From Clostridium sp. AF15-31 (GTDB lineage: Bacteria > Bacillota > Clostridia > Lachnospirales > Lachnospiraceae): 64,000 bases of DNA. Location of the stretch: the NCBI RefSeq assembly GCF_003461625.1, contig NZ_QTXL01000001.1, positions 434,001 through 498,000 of the forward strand. Reading direction: 5' to 3'. The notes beneath the pieces are model-generated. The model was not told the DNA's origin. It searched no databases and saw only the letters and a list, made by a program, of their open reading frames with translations. Of this stretch, positions 11,911 through 19,420 are shown piece after piece. The position numbers were made by a program, and so were the translations under genes. The number at the start of each line of letters is the position of its first letter. Within the stretch, counting starts at the first letter, position 1.

Positions 11911-11945
11911 CCGTTTTCTGCAATATTTGGTCGTTTTCTGCAATA
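11911..11945 (+). promoter_or_regulatory. LytTR-type paired direct repeats upstream of agrBD
   Basis: Two copies of CGTTTTCTGCAATA starting at 11912 and 11932, exactly 20 bases apart (two helical turns), the geometry expected for a LytTR/AgrA dimer. They precede a promoter-like TTGTGG-17-TATATT (11950-11978). A near-copy of the whole arrangement occurs at 17570-17636. Confidence 0.65.
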
Positions 11946-11949
11946 AGGG

Positions 11950-11978
11950 TTGTGGGCAGTATGGGAAAATTATATATT
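11950..11978 (+). promoter_or_regulatory. putative activated promoter of agrBD
   Basis: TTGTGG (weak -35) and TATATT separated by 17 bases, starting 18 bases after the second direct repeat begins. The weak -35 is consistent with dependence on an activator. The leader would be only about 15 bases. Confidence 0.4.
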
Positions 11979-12000
11979 GAGGGTGGAGGAGGCGCAGAGT

Positions 12001-12591
12001 GTGGTTGTAAGGTTTGCAGAGCATCTGGTAGATCAGTTTGAAAAAGAGGAATTAATGGATCATACGATGAGAGAACATTACATTTATGCAGTGGTCTCAA
12101 TAATTGAACGTTTTTTGACGGTGGGATCAATAATATGTCTGGGATTTATTCATAAAAATGTGGATTTAACAGTTCTCTTTATGATCTTCTTTTTTTCCTT
12201 ACGAAAAAGAACTGGAGGATATCATGCAAAGCATTATTGGCAATGTTATATTATGACAATAATTGTGTACATGACAGTTATGTATTTGTGTCATCATGTG
12301 CAGGAAGTGGCCTGTTTGATATGGATTCTGCTCGGAATATCAGTTGTGGTTATCAGCGTTATAGGCACAGTAAATCATCCAAATCTTGATCTGGATGCAG
12401 AAGAAATGCAGATATCGCAGAAATCAGCCCGATATGTATTGCTGATAGAATGTGGAATTTTATGTATAGCATGGTATCTTCGTATAGATAATTCTTATGT
12501 ATATTGTATGATGCTTGCAGTCATACTGTGCGGCTTTCTCATGATACTGGCAAAATTATTGGAACAGGAGGTGAAGAGGGATGAAGCATGA
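12001..12591 (+). CDS. agrB: AgrB peptide-processing membrane protease
   Basis: 196 residues from GTG 12001, chosen because GGAGGAGG lies 8 bases upstream; a TTG at 11950 would add 17 residues with no ribosome site and would overlap the promoter. Several membrane helices. The active-site motif KRTGGYH with His75 and Cys82 seven residues on reproduces the spacing of the His/Cys dyad in AgrB. It cleaves AgrD and forms the thiolactone. Its last bases overlap the start of agrD. Confidence 0.9.
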   Translation: MVVRFAEHLVDQFEKEELMDHTMREHYIYAVVSIIERFLTVGSIICLGFIHKNVDLTVLFMIFFFSLRKRTGGYHAKHYWQCYIMTIIVYMTVMYLCHHVQEVACLIWILLGISVVVISVIGTVNHPNLDLDAEEMQISQKSARYVLLIECGILCIAWYLRIDNSYVYCMMLAVILCGFLMILAKLLEQEVKRDEA

Positions 12592-12715
12592 AGTAAAGAA
12601 AAACATTCTGAAAGGTGCAGAAAAAATCGTAAATGCTGAGGTAAAAAAGAATAATGATACTACAGCCTGGTGTTTTGGATTTTTCCACCAGCCGAAAAGA
12701 CCTAAGAAGATGTAG
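12581..12715 (+). CDS. agrD: AgrD-type cyclic peptide pheromone precursor
   Basis: Small 44-residue gene overlapping the agrB end by 11 bases, preceded by AGGAGGTG. Layout matches AgrD: a charged amphipathic leader (MKHEVKKNILKGAEKIVNAE), a variable core with a single Cys, and a conserved tail with HQP followed by KRPKK. By alignment with the Clostridium perfringens-type precursor (Cys plus four residues, then HQP) the mature signal should be a five-residue ring C-F-G-F-F, perhaps with an Ala-Trp exotail. Ring closure is inferred from the family. Confidence 0.85.
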   Translation: MKHEVKKNILKGAEKIVNAEVKKNNDTTAWCFGFFHQPKRPKKM

Positions 12716-12749
12716 TAGATCAGAAATTGTATTATTGGGAGGTGTTTTT

Positions 12750-13181
12750 ATGAAAAAGAGTAGTTTAAAACGAAGAAGAAATATTTCAATTTTAGTGCTG
12801 GCATTAGTATTTACTTGTTTATTTAGTAGTATATCTTATGCAAGTGGAGCTGGTTCTGCAGCTAAATCAGGAACTTATTGTCAGGTTGCAGGAGCTTTTT
12901 CCCAGAGCAGTTCAAATAGTTCAAAGATATCTGGGCTAGCAAGTGTCAAAAATTTATATGCAGGTAAGGTATATACAACTTTAAGTGTAAGAATGTATGA
13001 TACAAAAGGAAAACTACAGGATAGCAAATACTATAGCCGTGTATTATCAAGTAAAGGACAGTTACAAACCGATCTTATTCAGACAAATCGTTCTTATAAG
13101 GTTAAAGCGACAGGATCTGTATATAGAGGCCCTAGTGTATCATCTGGGCAGTTGGAATCAGTGACTATAACTATTAATTAA
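12750..13181 (+). CDS. secreted protein of unknown function in the agr locus
   Basis: 143 residues starting at ATG 12750, where GGGAGGTG fits; an upstream in-frame extension would run through agrD. Signal peptide of about 31 residues (basic MKKSSLKRRR, hydrophobic ILVLALVFTCLF, cleavage near SYA-SG). The mature 112 residues are Ser-, Gly- and Lys-rich and predicted extracellular beta. I do not recognise the family. It lies between the pheromone gene and an FtsX-type ABC exporter, so it may be the quorum-controlled export product (a bacteriocin-like or surface factor). That is inference only. Confidence 0.7.
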   Translation: MKKSSLKRRRNISILVLALVFTCLFSSISYASGAGSAAKSGTYCQVAGAFSQSSSNSSKISGLASVKNLYAGKVYTTLSVRMYDTKGKLQDSKYYSRVLSSKGQLQTDLIQTNRSYKVKATGSVYRGPSVSSGQLESVTITIN

Positions 13182-13216
13182 AATTGTACAGAATTAAAAA
13201 ATGGGCAGGTGGTTTA

Positions 13217-14377
13217 ATGTATTTTAAGTATACACTGAAAAATATAAAATCCTTTTTTATAAACAATTTTATAATTTTTATATTGCTTGTAATCAGTACA
13301 ATTACATCAGCTATTGTCATTTTTTTCTCGTATGGCGTATATCAGAATTATAATACTATATTAAGTTATAAGGAAGATGACTTGTCTGATGATTATATAG
13401 GGATTAACTATGTAAATACCGGTTCTGAATATGTTACAAAAAGGGACTTATTAAACTGCCTGTCTGAAATTGATGATATAAGTAATGAATTGCGGGAACA
13501 GATTATACAATATGATGTAGAAGGAATAATTGATAATAATTCCTATGAATTTAAGTTTTTATACTGTGATGGAAAATTTAAAGTAGCAGAGGAATTTAAG
13601 GAAAATCTTAAAAAATATGATAATTTGACAGAAGGAACTTACTGGTCTGATTATGAGGAAGCAAATGGCATATGCGTTGCTCTTATTTCTGATCCGGCTG
13701 TATTTGGAGAGATTTCAGCATTGGATTCGATTAAGTATGTCAACCAGCTTAAAATTGGTGGAAAAATATATGACATAATTGGTAAACAGGCTTGGAATGA
13801 AAAAGGGGCTATGTTTCCTTTCTCAACGGTAGCAGATGAACAGCTTCTGACAAGTACATTAATTTCTTTTAATTCTGCGGTTTCAGTAAAGACCTATAAT
13901 CAAATAAGAGATGTTTTCAATAATTATATGGGGGATAAAGCAGTTTTTGAAGAAATTAGAACTATTGATAAAGATACATATTATACTTATAAAACAGTTA
14001 TTTTGATATCGGTATTTATCGCATTAATAGCCGCAATAAACTTTATGATTTTATATAGATATATTATGTCAACAAGAAAAAGGACAACTGCAATTTTTAG
14101 AATTTTGGGATTGACCCCTGCTAAATTGAATTTTATGAATATGAGCGAGTGTATAATTCTAATTGTTCCGTTTTTTATTTTAGGTATGGTGTTGTACCAG
14201 ACAGTATTTTTGCCACGTTTACATACCTATTTTGTATATATGCAGGATGCATATACCCCGTTTGTTTATTTCCTTTTGTTTGTAATATTTATTAGTGTTT
14301 CGCTTATTGTTATTGGTATCATGCTATTGGTAATGAGCAGAAAAAGAATTCTTGAATTAATAAAGGACAGGGGGTAG
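13217..14377 (+). CDS. FtsX-like ABC permease subunit 1
   Basis: 386 residues from ATG 13217 (AGGTGG upstream) in preference to TTG 13184. One N-terminal membrane helix, a large extracytoplasmic domain (about 45-260) and three C-terminal helices: the MacB/FtsX topology. Base composition is markedly AT-rich compared with the atp region. Forms an exporter with the next two genes; the cargo may be the secreted protein encoded just upstream or a toxic peptide (immunity role). Confidence 0.8.
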   Translation: MYFKYTLKNIKSFFINNFIIFILLVISTITSAIVIFFSYGVYQNYNTILSYKEDDLSDDYIGINYVNTGSEYVTKRDLLNCLSEIDDISNELREQIIQYDVEGIIDNNSYEFKFLYCDGKFKVAEEFKENLKKYDNLTEGTYWSDYEEANGICVALISDPAVFGEISALDSIKYVNQLKIGGKIYDIIGKQAWNEKGAMFPFSTVADEQLLTSTLISFNSAVSVKTYNQIRDVFNNYMGDKAVFEEIRTIDKDTYYTYKTVILISVFIALIAAINFMILYRYIMSTRKRTTAIFRILGLTPAKLNFMNMSECIILIVPFFILGMVLYQTVFLPRLHTYFVYMQDAYTPFVYFLLFVIFISVSLIVIGIMLLVMSRKRILELIKDRG

Positions 14378-14383
14378 GGGCAA

Positions 14384-15616
14384 ATGTTAAAAATCGGTTT
14401 TTATGAACTAAAAAATAATATATGGATTAATATATTGATATGTATACAATTGGTTATCGTTTTTGTTCTTGCCATAGCAACTTCTTCAATTATTGTTTAC
14501 CATTACAAATATTATAATAATTTCAGGGATTATTTTGAATCAGATGGATATTTGTATAATCTGGATTCTTTTTATCTGAATGATAATAATCTTATAGCCA
14601 CAGATTCGAAAGATATAGAGAAATTGTTATCCAATGCTGATGTAGTTGCAAGTTATGAACCCGTGGTTAATTATTATGATAATAACGGGGACAGACTTGA
14701 ATTTGTATCTATGGCGTATGATAGGGAAATAATTGACCGTCATACGCCTGAGTTATCGGAAGGAATATGGTTGAATTCAATTTCTGAAGATGCTGACTAC
14801 ATTGAGGCTGTTATTTCGCAAAATAACTATAATATAAAGGTTGGAGATACAATCTTTATGAATAATATTTTTTATGAATATCCTGAAAAACTAATAAAAA
14901 TAAAGATTGTTGGTGTTTTAGAGGATAATGCAAGAATTGTAGGATATACAAAAAATACATATAGAAATAGTCGGGATTATAGTGATATATATTGTGATTA
15001 TAGTTTGGATAATGAAGAAATTCCAATGTTGATAATGAGTGAAGAAAGTATAAAATGTTACCATGAGCAATATGAGGTAGAAGCGTTTGTAAAAGGTTGG
15101 GTCTTTGTAACATTTTCAGATAATATAACAGAAACTCAAATAATACAAAATGAAAAAATATTAGGAAATTATGCACAAATTATAACTAAAGAAGATTTAG
15201 AGGAGATTGCTATAAAAAGTCAGGTCAGACTTCGAGAAAAACTGATTGCTATATTTCCTATTTTTATTGGAGTTTTTGTTCTTACAATTATTAGTTCCTT
15301 GTGTTCAGGCGCTGTTTCAGTTAAAAAACAAATGAAAAATTATGCAATATACAGTATATGTGGAATGCCTTGGCAGCGATCTGCCAGTATATCCGTTATT
15401 GCTACCAGTATTTTGGCAATAATTTCATTTATTATAAGTATAGTGTGTATTTTTATAATAACAACTATTAATAAAGTGACAACAATAAATTTGGGAATCG
15501 TACAATTGGCGGTATGTGTAGGTGTTGCTTTAATTTATTGTATTATATCAGCTTTGTTGCCATCACTTATCATTAATGGAACAAGTATAAAGGAAATATT
15601 AAGGAATAATGAATAA
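14384..15616 (+). CDS. FtsX-like ABC permease subunit 2
   Basis: 410 residues with the same topology as the preceding gene: N-terminal helix (about 10-32), extracellular domain, and three C-terminal helices after residue 285. GGGGGTAGGGG precedes the ATG, 6 bases after the first permease stop. It shares little sequence with subunit 1, so the exporter is probably a heterodimer. Confidence 0.8.
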   Translation: MLKIGFYELKNNIWINILICIQLVIVFVLAIATSSIIVYHYKYYNNFRDYFESDGYLYNLDSFYLNDNNLIATDSKDIEKLLSNADVVASYEPVVNYYDNNGDRLEFVSMAYDREIIDRHTPELSEGIWLNSISEDADYIEAVISQNNYNIKVGDTIFMNNIFYEYPEKLIKIKIVGVLEDNARIVGYTKNTYRNSRDYSDIYCDYSLDNEEIPMLIMSEESIKCYHEQYEVEAFVKGWVFVTFSDNITETQIIQNEKILGNYAQIITKEDLEEIAIKSQVRLREKLIAIFPIFIGVFVLTIISSLCSGAVSVKKQMKNYAIYSICGMPWQRSASISVIATSILAIISFIISIVCIFIITTINKVTTINLGIVQLAVCVGVALIYCIISALLPSLIINGTSIKEILRNNE

Positions 15617-15639
15617 TTCATTTGAAAGGATGTAAGAAA

Positions 15640-16302
15640 GTGATTAAATTAATTGGTATTGAGAAAAGCTTTAACCCGGGTAAGTCAAATGAACTTCATG
15701 TTTTAAAGGGAATATCAACAGAAGTAAAGGATGGAGAACTTGTTGCTATTGTGGGAAAGTCAGGGGCAGGTAAATCTACGCTGTTACACATAATAGCCTG
15801 TATAGATAGCTATGACAGTGGTGAATATTATATTGATGATCTTCTTATTAAAAATATGAGTGAAAAAAAATTAGCGAATATAAGAAATGAGAAAATCGGA
15901 ATTGTAATGCAGGATTTTTCATTGGTTGAGGATTTCACAGTTTTGGAAAATATAATGATTCCGCTTGACTTTGCAAAAAATAAGCGTCCAAACGCAAAAG
16001 AGTTAGCAAAAGAAGTATTAAAGCAAGTAAATATGGAAAACTTTGCAAAAGAAAAAGTTAGAAATCTATCAGGCGGGGAAAAACAGCGAATTGCAATTGC
16101 GCGTGCTATTATTAATAATCCTAGCTTAATTCTGGCAGATGAACCTACTGGTTCGTTGGATTCAGCCAATACTGAAGCGATAATGGATCTTTTCTTTTCT
16201 CTAAATAAACAAGGTAAAACAATTATTATTGTTACGCATGATAAAGAATTAGCGGAAAAATGTCATAGAATAATTGAAATTTCAGATGGTCGAATTATAT
16301 AG
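15640..16302 (+). CDS. ABC transporter ATPase (MacB/LolD type)
   Basis: 220 residues from GTG 15640 with AAAGGATG upstream; TTG 15622 lacks a site. Walker A GKSGAGKST, a Q-loop at VMQDFSLVEDFTV, signature LSGGEKQ, Walker B LILADEP, D-loop and H-loop (VTHD) are all intact. Energises the two upstream FtsX-like permeases. Confidence 0.92.
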   Translation: MIKLIGIEKSFNPGKSNELHVLKGISTEVKDGELVAIVGKSGAGKSTLLHIIACIDSYDSGEYYIDDLLIKNMSEKKLANIRNEKIGIVMQDFSLVEDFTVLENIMIPLDFAKNKRPNAKELAKEVLKQVNMENFAKEKVRNLSGGEKQRIAIARAIINNPSLILADEPTGSLDSANTEAIMDLFFSLNKQGKTIIIVTHDKELAEKCHRIIEISDGRII

Positions 16303-16356
16303 GATTTTAAGTTAAAAATTTATCTTGTAGAGATAATCTGGAAGAAAGGTAAAAAG

Positions 16357-16464
16357 ATGGTGTGGAATATACCAGCTTCAAAAGTTAGATTTGAAAATCT
16401 AATATTGAAGTTTGATATATTCTGCATCATTTTTTTGATATATACTATATGGCTTATAGTATGA
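16357..16464 (+). CDS. possible 35-residue membrane peptide
   Basis: Short open frame with AAAGG 8 bases upstream of its ATG. The N-terminal half is polar (MVWNIPASKVRFEN) and the C-terminal half one hydrophobic helix ending WLIV. It follows the ABC ATPase and overlaps the end of the recombinase gene on the other strand by 11 bases. No family recognised; it could be chance. Confidence 0.3.
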   Translation: MVWNIPASKVRFENLILKFDIFCIIFLIYTIWLIV

Positions 16465-17380
16465 ACTGATTTCTAGGATGTCTGGTTGCCAGAATATTAC
16501 GTTGTTTAGCGATAGCTACATGAGTATATATTTCAGTTATGGTAATCGAACTGTGACCAAGCATTTCCTGTATATATCGAATATCCACATCTGCATCCAA
16601 AAGGCTAGTTGCAAATGTATGCCGAAACATATGTGGTGTAATATGCATATCAATAGATGCAAGCTCTGTATATTTATTTATCATGCGCCGCACAGCCTGA
16701 TCGGATAAGGGGGTTGCCGCCTGATTAACAAAGAAAGAATCGCAGGCGAGTATTTCTTTTTGAAAAGTTATCTTATATTTTTTCAAAATACAAAGCACAG
16801 ATTCATTCCCAATCTGGATGCGGCGTTCCTTTGATCCCTTTCCATAGATTAGAATTGTTCCGTCTTGCAGATCAATGGAATCATTGTGAAGAGAGCAAAG
16901 CTCGGAGATTCGAATACCCGTTGCAAAGAGTAGTTCCAGTACGGCAGTATCTCTTAATGCATTTTTTCGTTGATATTCTGTTGGAGCCAGTGTTTGCTGT
17001 CTGTGTGCTACAGACAGAAGCGTTTCGACAGTAGCTAATGGGATTGTTTTTGGTAAAATAATAGGTTCGCGAAAACGCAATTGAAGCTTATCGAATGGAT
17101 TTTGAGGCAGAAAATCCTTATATAACAGGTAATGAAAAAAGGCTTTTAATGAAGCAATTTTCCGTTTTACCGTTCTTGGTTTATATTGTTCGTGAAGACC
17201 TGCGACATATTCCTCTAAAAGATCGGGAGTGATATCTGTAATGTCGGAAGGAATTTGTGCATGTGCAAATTGTGCCAGATCAATCCGGTATGCTTTTAAT
17301 GTTTTCTCATCCAATCGCTTCTGGTTCTTACAGTAGGTGAGATAGTTTTGAATGTGTGTAGATAAAAGAGTCGTAGTCAT
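16454..17380 (-). CDS. tyrosine recombinase (XerC/D-like, candidate invertase)
   Basis: 308-residue phage-integrase-family recombinase. N-terminal SAM-like core-binding domain (about 5-95) and a catalytic domain with all conserved residues visible: R157, K181, H250-x-x-R253, H276 and the nucleophile Y285. AAGGAG precedes the start. Length and simple two-domain structure match phase-variation or Xer enzymes and lack the arm-binding domain of large integrases. It sits 284 bases from a 22-bp inverted repeat that flanks the next two genes, so site-specific inversion of that segment is the likely job. A chromosomal dimer-resolution role is the alternative. Confidence 0.88.
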   Translation of the reverse strand: MTTTLLSTHIQNYLTYCKNQKRLDEKTLKAYRIDLAQFAHAQIPSDITDITPDLLEEYVAGLHEQYKPRTVKRKIASLKAFFHYLLYKDFLPQNPFDKLQLRFREPIILPKTIPLATVETLLSVAHRQQTLAPTEYQRKNALRDTAVLELLFATGIRISELCSLHNDSIDLQDGTILIYGKGSKERRIQIGNESVLCILKKYKITFQKEILACDSFFVNQAATPLSDQAVRRMINKYTELASIDMHITPHMFRHTFATSLLDADVDIRYIQEMLGHSSITITEIYTHVAIAKQRNILATRHPRNQFIL

Positions 17381-17432
17381 TTGTATCTGTTCTCCTTAAA
17401 ATTATTTATTAGATGCACTTCAAGATAGATCC

Positions 17433-17460
17433 GATATAAGTCCGGTATGGATCTTACCAA
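17433..17460 (-). promoter_or_regulatory. putative promoter of the recombinase
   Basis: On the minus strand TTGGTA and TATATC separated by 16 bases, about 55 bases before the start codon. The 399-base gap here also holds the LytTR repeats and left inverted repeat. Confidence 0.35.
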
Positions 17461-17569
17461 GGTTATTTTGCTGTGCATAGAATCTCCGTAGCAGGGTTCT
17501 GCCTTGCTTAGTATATATTCTAGAATTTATAAAATGGAAGAATACAATCGAAAAATAAGAGAAATTTGG

Positions 17570-17605
17570 TCATTTTCTGTAATATATGGTCGTTTTATGC
17601 AAAAT
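17570..17605 (+). promoter_or_regulatory. second LytTR-type paired direct repeat
   Basis: CATTTTCTGTAATA at 17571 and CGTTTTATGCAAAA at 17591, again exactly 20 bases apart and joined by ATATGGT, nearly the same linker as at the agrBD promoter. It points toward the flanked cassette, not the recombinase. Confidence 0.6.
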
Positions 17606-17607
17606 GG

Positions 17608-17636
17608 TTGATTTTGCATGGGATTGGGGATAGATT
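17608..17636 (+). promoter_or_regulatory. putative AgrA-responsive promoter facing the flanked cassette
   Basis: TTGATT and TAGATT separated by 17 bases, starting 17 bases after the second direct repeat begins, matching the agrBD promoter (18). Transcription would begin near 17643 and run through the left inverted repeat into the gene at 17780. Confidence 0.5.
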
Positions 17637-17663
17637 GGAGGGGAAGGAAAATAAGAAAATAAG

Positions 17664-17685
17664 TGATGGATAATCTTATATTATC
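17664..17685. repeat. left 22-bp inverted repeat of the flanked cassette
   Basis: TGATGGATAATCTTATATTATC, perfectly repeated in inverted orientation at 21802-21823. The core is a palindrome, GATAAT-CTTAT-ATTATC, whose 5-base centre is asymmetric and so gives the site a direction. In this copy the arms extend to 9 bp (ATGGATAAT/ATTATCCAT), followed by TGTTTT. Confidence 0.9.
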
Positions 17686-17779
17686 CATTGTTTTAGTAAG
17701 TAAGTAGTTCTATTAGAGACCGATAGATTATATGACTTTTGCAATATAAGATAATAACTAATACATATGGAGTACTATT

Positions 17780-19354
17780 ATGAATAAAGATAATGAAATA
17801 CTATTACAAAATGCAATAAATGATACAACTATTTCACAAGAAGATGTTATAAAGGCACAGATTGAATTAAAAAAACATGTAAAAAATAAAGATTTTTACA
17901 GAATAGATCAATATAAAATAAATTTCGGAACTCAGATTTCTAAAAATTATTCTAATTTGAATCAGCGTCGTTCCTTTTATTCTGATTGTTATTTTACAAA
18001 ATCAAATTTTACAAATACGGGGTTTACTGGTTCTATTTTTTCTAATTGTAATTTTACAAATAATTTATTAAAGCGTACAGTTTTTGATTCATGTAATTTT
18101 AGACAATGTAATTTTGAATATTCAATCAGTGGTAATAATACATTAGAAGGCACAGATTTTAACAATGCTGTATTTGTAGAATGTACATTTGAAGGAATTA
18201 CTTTTGATGCTGGAATGGCTTCTAATGCTATATTTCAAAGCGTAAGTTTTAAAGAATGTGTATTTTTAGGTATGCTTTGGGAAGCTGCAACTTTTGAGGA
18301 TGTGTATTTTGATAATTGTCAAATGAAAGGACTTAATTTTGAACAGTGTGTTTTTGATAATATCCATATGAATAATACTCGTCTATTATTTCCGACTATT
18401 CCATATATAATTAACGGGATAAAATATTTAATGCAGACTGATGATAATGTTCAAATTTCTTCTGCAAATAGTTCAAGTGGTTTAATAAAGAAAGAAGAAT
18501 ATTTAAAACTTCTCCCTATATTAGAAAAATTTTATTATGGTACAAAAAATTATTTCCCATTGGCAAATATTTATGTCGCTCAAAATAAGTATCAAGATGC
18601 ATACAATGCAATAATAAACGGGGTGCGTGTCGCTATGCAATTAAGGTCGTTTCGAAGTTTACGAAGTTTTTGTATATTGCTGAAAACCATTCCTGTTTTA
18701 GAGCCAAAACATTTTAATTTTGTATATGAATGTATACAAAATGAAATTGGATGTCAATTTTTTTCATCGACAGATTATTATATTTTATCAAGATACCTCG
18801 GTGAAGTTCGCCAACTACTAGTAAATGGAAAAGATGGTACTGTGGTAGGAATTACTATTAAAACAAATATAGAATCCAATGAATGTGATAAGTTAGGGAT
18901 ATTAATCTCAGTCATAAACTCTATAATTGATTATTCGTCAACAAATGCAAATAATTATATTGAGTTAAGGCATTATTCTCCATATGAAATTTTTTGTCAA
19001 ATAACAGCTAATCCTGAATGTATTTTTTATATAATAGGCATTATATATTCTGGATTATTAGGTGTAGATACATTATATAAAAAATATAAAGAAAATATCA
19101 AAAATGAAATAGATGAAAAAAAATCTCTTGCTCAAATAGAATTAATAAAGGCTCAAACGGAACAAATAAAAATAGATAATTTATTAAAGAAAGAGCAAAT
19201 AGAAAAACAAAGTAGCGAGAAAATTAAACATTCTCAACAGATTATTCAGGCTAATCAGATTACAATTAATAGCATAAGTCATAATATTACAGCAGGATCA
19301 ATATTAAATTGTGATCCTATATTTCAAAGTTATTCTGCGTCTAACAATCAGTAA
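17780..19354 (+). CDS. pentapeptide-repeat membrane-associated protein
   Basis: 524 residues. Pentapeptide repeats (A/C/S/T-N/D-F-x-x type: SNFTN, CNFTN, CNFRQCNFE, TDFNNAVF, VSFKECVF, LNFEQCVF) fill about 60-205 and should form a quadrilateral beta-helix. A helical, TPR-like region follows (about 235-330), then one hydrophobic helix near 415-430 (YIIGIIYSGLLGV) and a Lys/Gln-rich coiled coil (about 435-500). AT-rich compared with housekeeping genes. The ribosome site is ATGGAGT. Function unknown; pentapeptide proteins often bind or mimic nucleic acids or act as scaffolds. It converges on the ATP-grasp gene inside inverted repeats. Confidence 0.8.
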   Translation: MNKDNEILLQNAINDTTISQEDVIKAQIELKKHVKNKDFYRIDQYKINFGTQISKNYSNLNQRRSFYSDCYFTKSNFTNTGFTGSIFSNCNFTNNLLKRTVFDSCNFRQCNFEYSISGNNTLEGTDFNNAVFVECTFEGITFDAGMASNAIFQSVSFKECVFLGMLWEAATFEDVYFDNCQMKGLNFEQCVFDNIHMNNTRLLFPTIPYIINGIKYLMQTDDNVQISSANSSSGLIKKEEYLKLLPILEKFYYGTKNYFPLANIYVAQNKYQDAYNAIINGVRVAMQLRSFRSLRSFCILLKTIPVLEPKHFNFVYECIQNEIGCQFFSSTDYYILSRYLGEVRQLLVNGKDGTVVGITIKTNIESNECDKLGILISVINSIIDYSSTNANNYIELRHYSPYEIFCQITANPECIFYIIGIIYSGLLGVDTLYKKYKENIKNEIDEKKSLAQIELIKAQTEQIKIDNLLKKEQIEKQSSEKIKHSQQIIQANQITINSISHNITAGSILNCDPIFQSYSASNNQ

Positions 19355-19370
19355 GGAATAGATGTAACAT

Positions 19371-19418
19371 ATAAATGATAACCAGCCTTTTGGGAGCTTA
19401 AGGCTGGTTATCATTTAT
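19371..19418. terminator. bidirectional terminator between convergent cassette genes
   Basis: Perfect 19-bp stem (ATAAATGATAACCAGCCTT and its complement) with a 10-base loop, located exactly between the two stop codons. A and T runs on the outsides allow termination in either direction. Confidence 0.9.
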
Positions 19419-19420
19419 AT

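Noticed and set aside
12654..12749. N-terminal extension of the secreted protein through agrD
   Set aside because: A good ribosome site and a normal signal peptide begin at 12750; the upstream frame is the out-of-frame reading of the agrD region.
16454..17380. Prophage or conjugative-element integrase
   Set aside because: No phage structural, relaxase or mobilisation genes and no tRNA attachment site nearby. The protein lacks an arm-binding domain, so a local recombinase fits better.
17667..17708. 13-codon leader ORF over the left inverted repeat
   Set aside because: No ribosome site at a usable distance, and the sequence is already explained by the palindromic repeat.
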